The notes beneath the pieces were generated by a model. It did no database searches, had not been told where the DNA came from, and saw only the letters and a program-made list of their open reading frames with translations. A stretch of 9,278 bases of DNA from assembly GCA_036257895.1 (NCBI GenBank), contig DATAES010000120.1:1-9278 (forward strand), written 5' to 3'. The DNA is from DATAES01 sp036257895. Its GTDB lineage: Bacteria > Actinomycetota > Acidimicrobiia > Acidimicrobiales > JACDCH01. The position numbers and the translations under genes were made by a program. Below are positions 1-5,063 of the stretch, piece by piece (within the stretch, counting starts at the first letter, position 1; each line of letters opens with the position of its first letter).

Positions 1-140
1 ACGAAGCCACCGGCGAGCTCATCCGCAAACTCACCATCGACCCCGCCAACGACTACCAGCCCCTCGGCCGCCCACCCGGACCCAAACCCCGCCAGCCCAG
101 ATAAGGGTTCAAGGTGTTTCCAATGTCTCGCGACATCACA
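1..140 (+). mobile_element. 3' end of an IS481-like insertion sequence (partial)
   Basis: The window opens inside the last codons of an IS481-type transposase and runs through a likely right terminal repeat. Read inward from the outer end, the repeat is TGTGATGTCGCGAGACATTG (140 down to 121), followed by GAAACACC. IS481-family ends usually start with TGT, and the block lies where the end should be, 36 bases after the transposase stop. Part of it (123-136) can fold as ATGTC, loop TCGC, GACAT. The left end and any target duplication are outside the window, so the exact boundary (135 or 140) is inferred. The element abuts the 3' end of the tmRNA gene. Confidence 0.6.
3..104 (+). CDS. IS481-family transposase, C-terminal fragment
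   Basis: Only the last 33 codons are visible, ending in TAA at 102-104. The tail reads EATGELIRKLTIDPANDYQP followed by a Pro/Arg-rich end. The pattern GEL-hydrophobic-R-x-L-T-x-(D/N)-P-x-x-D-Y-Q is one I associate with the extreme C-terminus of IS481-type DDE transposases of actinobacteria, just after the rve catalytic core. Such enzymes cut and rejoin the IS ends. The catalytic DDE residues lie upstream, outside the window, so activity cannot be judged. The reading frame stays open from base 3 to the stop. The family call rests on this short tail plus the repeat-like DNA that follows. A related integrase-core protein is possible. Confidence 0.6.
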   Translation, partial: EATGELIRKLTIDPANDYQPLGRPPGPKPRQPR

Positions 141-263
141 AAGTGGAGCTGGAGGGAATCGAACCCTCGTCCGCCGAGCGGCAATCGACCGTGCTACGAC
201 CATTCCCGAGTTTGCGGCCTTACGGCTGCCGCACCGCCGGGTCGGTGGAGCTCTCGCTCACCG

Positions 264-317
264 CCGGGTCTTTCCCCGGTGCCAGCGGTCTTTCCCGCCG
301 TCAGCAGTCTTTCCTGC
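264..317 (-). repeat. Three tandem hairpins with identical GAAAGA loops inside tmRNA
   Basis: On the RNA strand the hairpins are GCAG-GAAAGA-CTGC (317-304), GCGG-GAAAGA-CCGC (298-285) and CCGGG-GAAAGA-CCCGG (279-264). The loops start 19 and 20 bases apart. Stem sequences differ but pair exactly, which looks like compensatory change around a kept loop. They lie in the pseudoknot domain between the tag frame and the tRNA-like 3' half. I see no complementary TCTTTC in the RNA, so the loops do not obviously form classical pseudoknots. Confidence 0.75.
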
Positions 318-404
318 CGTCACCCTCTGCTTCTGTTGCCGGGCTGCAGTGGATCGGCCCCGCGTGCCCTCACGGGTCGCGATGACTCTCGATCACCTGA
401 CGGA

Positions 405-434
405 TCAGGCGGCGAGAGCGAAGTCGCCGTCGGC
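405..434 (-). other. tmRNA proteolysis-tag reading frame (ADGDFALAA, stop TGA)
   Basis: Inside ssrA, the codons GCC GAC GGC GAC TTC GCT CTC GCC GCC then TGA encode ADGDFALAA. The hydrophobic ALAA end is the classic degron read by ClpXP-type proteases. The resume codon is taken as GCC (434-432), because an A lies four bases before it, as in other tmRNAs, and tags usually begin with Ala. An in-frame TGA sits two codons upstream of that GCC, so the tag cannot begin much earlier. Nine residues is at the short end of known tags. The M. tuberculosis tag, from memory ADSHQRDYALAA, has a similar start and end. Confidence 0.85.
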
Positions 435-536
435 GCTTCAGTTTGTTGCCCCGTTTTAGGAGTCTGAGCAACTCCGGTCGCACGAGCGACTCCCGATCTC
501 GACGTCGAAACCGATCAGCCCCTTGTGTGGACCACC

Positions 537-542
537 ACTCTA
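537..542 (-). promoter_or_regulatory. Possible ssrA -10 element
   Basis: The 24-base gap between the smpB stop and the mature tmRNA 5' end contains TAGAGT (542 down to 537), which fits the actinobacterial TANNNT -10 pattern. It ends 14 bases before the mature 5' end, leaving room for a short leader that would be trimmed. No convincing -35 was seen. ssrA might instead be processed from an smpB-ssrA transcript. Confidence 0.25.
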
Positions 543-546
543 CCGG

Positions 547-1029
547 TCACTCCCGGCGGCGGCCTCGGGCCCCTTCTGCCATCGCCCGGCGTGCCTCGAG
601 TTCGGCGTCACGCTTGGCCATGAGCTGGCGCTTGTCGTACTGGCGACGGCCCTTGCCGAGCGCCATCTCGACCTTCGCTCGCCCGTTCTTGAAGTAGAGG
701 GAGAGCGGGATCAACGCGAGCCGCTCTTGGTCCACCCGCGCCCGCAGCCGTTGGATCTCGTCCCGGTGGACGAGCAGCTTTCGATCGCGGTCGGGTTCGT
801 GCCCGAACACACCCGAAGCGTGACTGTACGGAGCGATGTGCAGCCCGACGAGCCATAGTTCGCCGTCGCGGATCCAGCCGTTGGCGTCAGCGAACTGCAC
901 GTGGGCGTCGCGCAGGGATTTCACCTCGGACCCCTTCAGCGCAAGGCCGCACTCGATGGTCTCGATGACCTCGTAGTCGCGCCGCGCTCGGCGGTTGGTC
1001 GCGATCGTCTTGGTTCCGGGCGGCGGCAT
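547..1029 (-). CDS. smpB: SsrA-binding protein SmpB
   Basis: SmpB binds the tRNA-like part of tmRNA, helps its alanylation, and places it in the A site of stalled ribosomes. The 160-residue product has the usual family length. The N-terminal region carries TIATNRRARRDYEVIET (residues 8-24), matching the family signature N-(K/R)-(K/R)-A-x-x-x-Y. GLALKGSEVKSLR follows at 28-40 and is the other hallmark. The beta-barrel continues through the GELWLVGLHIAPY segment and the LIPLSLYFKNGRAKVE segment (107-121), and the tail is basic. The tail (GKGRRQYDKRQ, then Arg-rich) is the part that becomes helical in the decoding centre. ATG at 1029 is chosen because the family homology starts there; a longer open frame upstream to 1455 runs over the divergent gene. 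The partner tmRNA lies 24 bases downstream, so this is a complete rescue pair. Confidence 0.97.
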   Translation of the reverse strand: MPPPGTKTIATNRRARRDYEVIETIECGLALKGSEVKSLRDAHVQFADANGWIRDGELWLVGLHIAPYSHASGVFGHEPDRDRKLLVHRDEIQRLRARVDQERLALIPLSLYFKNGRAKVEMALGKGRRQYDKRQLMAKRDAELEARRAMAEGARGRRRE

Positions 1030-1038
1030 GGCCGAGCC

Positions 1039-1067
1039 ACGATAGGACCGATGCGCCGGCATCTCCA
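1039..1067 (-). promoter_or_regulatory. Candidate leaderless promoter of smpB
   Basis: On the minus strand TGGAGA (1067-1062, four of six matches to TTGACA) is followed after 17 bases by TATCGT (1044-1039, fits TANNNT). The smpB ATG comes 9 bases later. Transcription would start within about 1-3 bases of the ATG, and no Shine-Dalgarno sequence is present. The -35 lies inside the first codons of the divergent gene. This is a pattern match only. Confidence 0.4.
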
Positions 1068-1476
1068 CGAGATCGCAGCGGCCACGGCAGTGGCCTCGGT
1101 ACTGAGCGGCGCACCCTCGACGGCCCACGCGATGCTCAATGGCCGTCCGCCACTCGAGGCCGCCCGAGCAGCCGGATCGCTGCTGCCAGGCCGCCACGAT
1201 GCGCGCAGCGGGAGCCTGATCGCCGGAGCGATCGTGCACGTCGGCGTGTCGGCCGTATGGGGCACCGTGCTCGGACTCGTGCTGCCCGAGCGCAACACCG
1301 TCGTATGGGGCGCCGTCGCCGGCCTCGGCATCGCGACCATCGACCTGGTCGTCCTCGGCGGAAGAAGGGTGCCGGCTCTCGCGGCGCTGCCGCAACGATG
1401 GCAATGGGCCGACCACGTCGCGTTCGGCGCCATCACGGGATGGGTACTGTCCCATGCCGATGCTGCGACTCCCTGA
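1051..1476 (+). CDS. Small multi-pass membrane protein of unknown function
   Basis: The 141-residue product has a hydrophobic N-terminal stretch (about residues 9-27). Three membrane-like segments follow: GSLIAGAIVHVGVSAVWGTV and onward (about 54-77), TVVWGAVAGLGIATIDLVVL (about 82-101), and a last one near 119-134 containing ADHVAFGAITGWVL. I cannot name the family; the layout resembles small conserved actinobacterial membrane proteins annotated only as hypothetical. ATG at 1051 is preceded by AGGA three bases away, a weak ribosome site. A longer frame reaching back to 901 would overlap smpB and is rejected. The start lies 21 bases from the divergent smpB start. Its 3' end overlaps mec by 23 bases, so the two genes are probably translationally coupled. 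Function cannot be inferred beyond membrane location. Confidence 0.65.
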   Translation: MRRHLHEIAAATAVASVLSGAPSTAHAMLNGRPPLEAARAAGSLLPGRHDARSGSLIAGAIVHVGVSAVWGTVLGLVLPERNTVVWGAVAGLGIATIDLVVLGGRRVPALAALPQRWQWADHVAFGAITGWVLSHADAATP

Positions 1477-1882
1477 GCACGCGTATCTCGCGCTGGTCGG
1501 TCACGCGCTGGACGGATATCCGCTCGAGGCGTGCGGGTTGTTGGCCGGCGTGGGCGAGCGAGTCGAGCGCTTCTATGCCTGCCGCAACGCAGCCGAGTCG
1601 TCCAAGCTCTACGAGCTCGACCCTCGTGACCATCTCAGGGCGGATCGCGACGCCGAAGCACACGGGCTCGAGCTCGTCGGGGTGGTGCACAGCCACACGC
1701 ACACCGACGCGTATCCGTCGCCGACCGACGTTGCGCAAGCGCCTGATCCCGGCTGGCACTACGCCATCGTGTCGCTGCGCGACGCAGAGCCGATGTTGCG
1801 CTCATACCGGATCGTGGACGGCGCCATCACGGAGGAGCCGGTGGTGGTCGAGCGGCGTCCTCCCAGTACCATTCCCGACTGA
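1454..1882 (+). CDS. mec: Mec-like JAMM/MPN metallopeptidase (M67 family)
   Basis: The 142-residue product is a complete single-domain JAMM protease. The zinc site is intact: Glu25 in LEACGLLAG, His79 and His81 in VVHSHTHT, then Ser89 and Asp92 in AYPSPTD, fitting HxH-x7-S-x2-D exactly. In M. tuberculosis the homologue Mec (Rv1334) releases cysteine from the CysO-cysteine adduct made by CysM. Here cysM starts 16 bases after the mec stop, so the same pathway is likely, but no CysO-like sulfur-carrier gene lies between or nearby. ATG at 1454 (a second ATG is at 1460) overlaps the preceding gene in another frame. Other M67 proteins cut ubiquitin-like carriers with different modifications, so the exact substrate is inferred from context. 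Confidence 0.88.
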   Translation: MPMLRLPEHAYLALVGHALDGYPLEACGLLAGVGERVERFYACRNAAESSKLYELDPRDHLRADRDAEAHGLELVGVVHSHTHTDAYPSPTDVAQAPDPGWHYAIVSLRDAEPMLRSYRIVDGAITEEPVVVERRPPSTIPD

Positions 1883-1898
1883 CCTACTCGGGATTTCG

Positions 1899-2852
1899 AT
1901 GCCTGCCTACGACTCCGTGCTCGACCTCATCGGCAACACGCCGCTCGTCGACGTCTCCGCGCTGAGTTCGAATCCACGGACGCGGATCTTCGCCAAGCTC
2001 GAGAGCCAGAACCCGGGTGGGTCGGTCAAGGACCGCGCCGCCAAATGGATGGTCGACGAAGCCGAAAAGGACGGCGCCTTGCAGCCCGGATCCGGACAGG
2101 TCGTGCTCGAGTCGTCGTCCGGGAACACCGGCATCGCCTTGGCGATGATCTGCCGCGTCCGTGGCTACCACCTGAAGGTCGTCCTGCCGGAGAACGTGTC
2201 GGTCGAGCGCCGGCAGCTGCTCGAGGTGTGGGGTGCTGAGATCCTTCCGTCCCCGGCGGCAGAGGGCTCGAACGGTGCGATGCGCCGGGCACAGGCGATG
2301 GCGGCGGAGCATCCGGATTGGTGGTTCCCGTTCCAGTACGGCAACCCCGCCAACCCGAAAGCGCACTACGAGGGCACCGGTCCCGAGATCTGGCGCGACT
2401 GTCCGGAGATCACGCACTTCATCTGCGGGCTCGGTACCGCGGGGACGATCATCGGCTGCGGCACGTTCTTGCGCGAGCGGAACCCGGACATCCAGATCTG
2501 GGCCATCGAGCCGCCGGCCGGTGAGATGGTGGATGGTCTCAAGAACTTCGACGAGGGTTTCGTCCCTCCGGTGTTCGAGGACGGCGGCGGCTGGGACCTG
2601 CTCAACATGCGGTCGATCGTGCGTCCCCGCGACTCGATCGTGTGGACCCGACGGCTGGCCGACGTCGGCGTGTTCGCGGGCATCTCGTCGGGAGCTGTCG
2701 CGTGCGCGGCCGCACGATGCGCGAGCGAGATCGACGAAGGCGTGATCGTGTTCATCGTGGCCGATGGTGGCTGGAAGTACCTGTCCACCGGCGCGTGGAC
2801 CGATGACCTCGACGCCGTCGAAGCCCGCGCCAAGGGCACGATCTACTTCTGA
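1899..2852 (+). CDS. cysM: CysM-type PLP-dependent cysteine synthase (probable O-phosphoserine sulfhydrylase)
   Basis: The 317-residue PLP fold-type II enzyme joins sulfide or a thiocarboxylated carrier to an activated serine to make cysteine. Key features are IGNTPLVD (11-18), the PLP lysine Lys44 in GGSVKDR, the substrate loop SSSGNTG (72-78), SVERRQLLE (101-109), GNPANPKAHYEGTGPE (148-163) and the PLP phosphate loop GLGTAGT (177-183). SVERRQLLE, DEGFVPP and ADGGWKYLSTGA match M. tuberculosis CysM (Rv1336) more closely than CysK. CysM Arg220, reported as the O-phosphoserine selectivity residue, aligns with Lys215 here (LKNFDEGF), by alignment from memory. The tail ends GTIYF, comparable to the mycobacterial tail that folds over the active site. 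ATG at 1899 is chosen because homology starts at AYDSVL; the frame is open far upstream but overlaps mec. O-acetylserine remains a possible substrate. Confidence 0.92.
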   Translation: MPAYDSVLDLIGNTPLVDVSALSSNPRTRIFAKLESQNPGGSVKDRAAKWMVDEAEKDGALQPGSGQVVLESSSGNTGIALAMICRVRGYHLKVVLPENVSVERRQLLEVWGAEILPSPAAEGSNGAMRRAQAMAAEHPDWWFPFQYGNPANPKAHYEGTGPEIWRDCPEITHFICGLGTAGTIIGCGTFLRERNPDIQIWAIEPPAGEMVDGLKNFDEGFVPPVFEDGGGWDLLNMRSIVRPRDSIVWTRRLADVGVFAGISSGAVACAAARCASEIDEGVIVFIVADGGWKYLSTGAWTDDLDAVEARAKGTIYF

Positions 2853-2859
2853 TCAGAGG

Positions 2860-2914
2860 GGGCGTCGTTGGGTCTTCCCGTCATCGACACGATGACGCAA
2901 CGCCCAAACGTTGC
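2860..2914. terminator. Hairpin region between convergent cysM and the arsC-family gene
   Basis: A perfect 8-bp stem CGTCATCG/CGATGACG (2879-2886 and 2890-2897) with loop ACA is enclosed by a possible outer stem GGGCGT/ACGCCC (2860-2865 and 2900-2905). An overlapping alternative hairpin is GCAACG-CCCAAA-CGTTGC (2897-2914). It sits in the 72-base gap between two convergent genes, where a bidirectional terminator is expected. There is no T-run, as is common for actinobacterial terminators, so the role is inferred. Confidence 0.5.
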
Positions 2915-2924
2915 ACCCGGAGAG

Positions 2925-3275
2925 TCACAGCAGGGGTTCGAGGGCCTCGGTTTGGCGCCCGACGGCGGCGCGACCGTCGTCGGTCACGAGGATCGGGCGT
3001 TCGATGAGGATCGGGTTCGCCACCATGATGTCGATCCACTTGGCGCGGTCGTGAGGGAGCGAGGACAGGCCGAGCTCCTTGGCGACGTCCTCGCCGGTGC
3101 GGGCGATCTCCCAGGGCTCCTTGCCGAGCGCGGTCAGCACTCGATCGAGCTCGTCGGCGGTGGGCGGTTCGTCGAGGTACCGCCGCTCCTTGTAGGACGC
3201 GCCCGCTTCGTCGAGTAGCTCCTTGCCGGCGCGGCTCTTCGAGCATCGAGGGTTGTGCCAGTACTCCAGAGTCAT
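2925..3275 (-). CDS. ArsC/YfgD-family glutaredoxin-dependent reductase
   Basis: The 116-residue product has a thioredoxin-like ArsC fold and the usual family length. The active-site loop is WHNPRCSKSR with Cys11, preceded by the family's Tyr/His-Asn. Arg59, Arg93 (in LIERPIL) and Arg107 (in VGRQTE) sit where E. coli ArsC has Arg60, Arg94 and Arg107, the oxyanion-binding set. The sequence also strongly resembles E. coli YfgD (HNPRCSKSR, LDEPPTADEL-type segment, NPxLIERPI), whose substrate is uncertain. No ars regulator, efflux pump or Acr3 is nearby, so arsenate resistance is not supported by context, and no gene symbol is given. It is a lone minus-strand gene converging on cysM and diverging from the anchored hypothetical protein. 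ATG at 3275 places HNPRC at the normal distance from the N-terminus. Confidence 0.9.
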   Translation of the reverse strand: MTLEYWHNPRCSKSRAGKELLDEAGASYKERRYLDEPPTADELDRVLTALGKEPWEIARTGEDVAKELGLSSLPHDRAKWIDIMVANPILIERPILVTDDGRAAVGRQTEALEPLL

Positions 3276-3281
3276 GGGCGG

Positions 3282-3287
3282 AACCTA
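3282..3287 (-). promoter_or_regulatory. Candidate leaderless -10 of the arsC-family gene
   Basis: TAGGTT (3287 down to 3282) fits TANNNT and ends exactly six bases before the ATG at 3275, the spacing expected for a leaderless transcript. No ribosome site is present. A possible -35, CTGACG, lies 19 bases upstream inside the divergent gene, which is a poor spacing. Confidence 0.35.
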
Positions 3288-3302
3288 TCCGCACGGTGGA
3301 GA

Positions 3303-4226
3303 ATGGCGTCAGTGGAGGACCCGCGGCGCCGGGCTGGGACGATCGAACTGGGTGCGCTGCTGGTCGCCTCGGTGATGGCCGTCGTCGCGGTCGGCGTGCT
3401 GCGCGGCGGGCGCGGGCCCGGCGACCGCAGCGTCGTCAACATCGTCGGCGATCCTCTGTCGGCCACCGCGACGGCCGACGGGCTCACGTTGACGATCTCC
3501 GTCGAGCGTCCGGAGGTGGTCGCCGGCGACCGTGTGCGCGTCGACATCGCCCTGCACAACGGCCGTGCCACGCCCGCGCGGTGGAGCAGCGACGGCTGCG
3601 GGATCCCGTTCACCGGCGGCATCGACATCGCGACGCCTACGCAGTCGGACTGGGACGGCGGTCTCGGGTCCCTCGCGTCAACGCTCGACGCCGCCGACCC
3701 TACGCCGCAGACCGATCTCGACGACGTCCGCTTCGGCGGTCGTCGCGAGCTGAAGTGCGAGTCGACGCCGGTTGCGCACCAAGTCGCACCCGGAGGCGAC
3801 CTGCGCGAGCGCGCGGTAGTCGACCTCCGATCCGATGACGACGAGATGTCGAACGAGACCGCGGAGCTGTCGGCCACGTTCGCACCCGGGCTCACCGTCA
3901 CGCTTCCCATCCGCGTCGTTGACGCGCCAGCGCGCCGCCCGAGCAGAGCACGAGCATTGGCGGCGTTCACGGCCGATCACCGGCTCTCGGACTTCCTGGA
4001 CTCGACGCGGCAGGCGTCCGGGTGGCGCGTCGACATGGCGTGGTGGCAGGGCGGCTGGGAGCTGTGGGTCGAGCCGACCAATCCGTCGCACTCGTTCCGC
4101 ATGCGATATGACCCGTCGACCGAGAAGATCGTGGACGTGCGAACGATCGCCTTCGGCGAGGTACCCGGCAACGACCGTGACTTCGAACCGACGCCCGGGT
4201 CCGAGCCGGACGTCCTGATCCCATAG
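3303..4226 (+). CDS. Membrane-anchored extracytoplasmic protein of unknown function
   Basis: The 307-residue product has a short Arg-rich N-terminus (DPRRR) and one hydrophobic helix at about residues 14-33 (IELGALLVASVMAVVAVGVL), with no cleavage site or lipobox that I can see. It is therefore probably a signal-anchored protein facing outward. Residues about 50-205 are beta-rich (LTLTISVERPEVVAGDRVRVDIAL segment onward), resembling an Ig-like or BsuPI-like fold. They contain the only two cysteines, Cys99 and Cys152, a possible disulfide. A second domain (about 220-295) contains a Trp-rich patch (WWQGGWELWVEP) and a PepSY-like rhythm, MRYDPSTEKIVDVR. I recognise no family or catalytic motif. 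ATG at 3303 has GGTGGAGA directly upstream; an earlier in-frame ATG at 3255 would overlap the divergent arsC-family gene. It ends 12 bases before murI. The codon pattern is typical of its neighbours. Confidence 0.75.
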   Translation: MASVEDPRRRAGTIELGALLVASVMAVVAVGVLRGGRGPGDRSVVNIVGDPLSATATADGLTLTISVERPEVVAGDRVRVDIALHNGRATPARWSSDGCGIPFTGGIDIATPTQSDWDGGLGSLASTLDAADPTPQTDLDDVRFGGRRELKCESTPVAHQVAPGGDLRERAVVDLRSDDDEMSNETAELSATFAPGLTVTLPIRVVDAPARRPSRARALAAFTADHRLSDFLDSTRQASGWRVDMAWWQGGWELWVEPTNPSHSFRMRYDPSTEKIVDVRTIAFGEVPGNDRDFEPTPGSEPDVLIP

Positions 4227-4238
4227 CCTCGCTGGGCT

Positions 4239-5063
4239 GTGGCCGACGCACGCCCCATCGGGATGTTCGACTCCGGGTTCGGTGGCCTGACCGTCGCGAG
4301 GGCCGTCATCGACCTGTTGCCCGACGAGCGGCTCGTGTACGTCGGCGACACCGGCCGCTACCCCTACGGGCCGCGTGACCTCGACGAGGTTCGTGGCTTC
4401 GCGCACGAGATCAGCGACTACCTGCTCGACGAACACGACGTGAAGTTGATCGTCGTCGCGTGCAACACCGCGTCGGCGGCGGCTCTGTCGGAGTTGCACG
4501 CCGAACTTCCGGTTCCCGTCGTCGATGTCATCGAGCCAGGTGTGCGTGCACTGATCTCGGCGACGCGCACCGGCCGTGTCGGCGTCATCGGGACAGTGGG
4601 CACGATCGCGTCGGGTGCCTACCAGCGCGAGGTGGAGATCGAGCGCGCAGACGTCGAACTCACCTGCGCGGCGTGCCCGGGATTCGTGGAGTTCGTCGAG
4701 CGGGGCGACACGTCGAGTGACCAGGTTTACGTCCTCGCCGAACGGTTGCTCGCGCCGGTTCGGGATGCCAAGGTCGACACCTTGTTGTTCGGCTGCACGC
4801 ATTACCCGTACCTCGCTCGTACGATCAGCGACGTGATGGGGCGCGAAGTGGTGCTCGTGTCGTCGGCGGATGAAACGGCGTTCGAGGTCCGGCGCATGTT
4901 GAGCGGCACCGAACTGGAGGCGCCGAAGGCAGGCGCCGCGCCCGCCGATCACGGGATGCAGCATCGGTTCTTCTCGTCGGGCGACACCGCCTGGTTCTCG
5001 ACGCTCGGTGGGCGGTTGTTCGGTCCCGAGCTCGCACACGCGGAGCCGGTGCGATGGGGCTGA
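4239..5063 (+). CDS. murI: Glutamate racemase
   Basis: MurI converts L-glutamate to the D-glutamate needed for peptidoglycan stem peptides, in the cytoplasm and without a cofactor. The 274-residue product has the family length. The signature GMFDSGFGGLTV (8-19) carries the catalytic-site Asp11-Ser12. The paired catalytic cysteines are Cys75 in VACNTASA and Cys186 in FGCTHYP, and GDTGRYPYG (36-44) is the conserved substrate loop. GTG at 4239 is chosen because it gives a normal short lead before GMFDSG. No Shine-Dalgarno is evident, but TAGCCT (4224-4229, overlapping the upstream stop) lies 9 bases before the GTG and could serve as a leaderless -10. The 3' end overlaps the next gene by 10 bases. 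The murI, Rv1339-like, rph, rdgB order matches M. tuberculosis Rv1338-Rv1341. Confidence 0.96.
   Translation: MADARPIGMFDSGFGGLTVARAVIDLLPDERLVYVGDTGRYPYGPRDLDEVRGFAHEISDYLLDEHDVKLIVVACNTASAAALSELHAELPVPVVDVIEPGVRALISATRTGRVGVIGTVGTIASGAYQREVEIERADVELTCAACPGFVEFVERGDTSSDQVYVLAERLLAPVRDAKVDTLLFGCTHYPYLARTISDVMGREVVLVSSADETAFEVRRMLSGTELEAPKAGAAPADHGMQHRFFSSGDTAWFSTLGGRLFGPELAHAEPVRWG

Larger units (their letters stand above)
144..522 (-). ncRNA. ssrA: tmRNA (transfer-messenger RNA)
   Basis: This RNA rescues ribosomes stalled on broken mRNAs, acting with SmpB, which is encoded just upstream on the same strand. The 5' end GGGGCTGATCGGTTTCGACG (522 down to 503) pairs as GGGGCTG with CAGCTCC (151-145). 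That gives a 7-bp acceptor stem with the G3:U pair that alanyl-tRNA synthetase recognises. The T arm is GAGGG, loop TTCGATT, CCCTC (168-152). The discriminator base is A144. The next three bases are CTT, so CCA is not encoded. Pseudoknot 1 is visible before the tag: GGAGT (475-471) pairs with ACTCC (463-459), and loop GCTC (469-466) pairs with GGGC (451-448). After the tag stop, CCTGA/TCAGG closes a small hairpin. Three hairpins with GAAAGA loops occupy 264-317 where later pseudoknots are expected. Length of 379 nt is normal for a one-piece tmRNA. Confidence 0.96.

Noticed and set aside
264..317. Direct repeat GTCTTTCC (plus strand) as a regulatory iteron array
   Set aside because: The copies lie inside the tmRNA gene and are explained by three RNA hairpins sharing the same loop.
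114..467. Plus-strand open frames of 117 and 80 codons across 114-467
   Set aside because: They lie antisense to the tmRNA gene, whose ends, T arm and tag are unmistakable, and the translations are low-complexity Pro/Ser/Arg without family marks.
1030..1455. N-terminal extension of the smpB frame
   Set aside because: It is antisense to the membrane protein gene and the start of mec. The SmpB signature starts right after the ATG at 1029.
1257..1898. Long N-terminal extension of the cysM frame, suggesting a fusion
   Set aside because: The extension overlaps the membrane protein and mec in other frames and is Arg/Ser-rich. CysM homology begins at the ATG at 1899.
3678..5039. Minus-strand 453-codon open frame
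   Set aside because: It is antisense to murI and the anchored protein, and its translation is Arg/His-rich with no motif. Long antisense frames are common in high-GC coding DNA.
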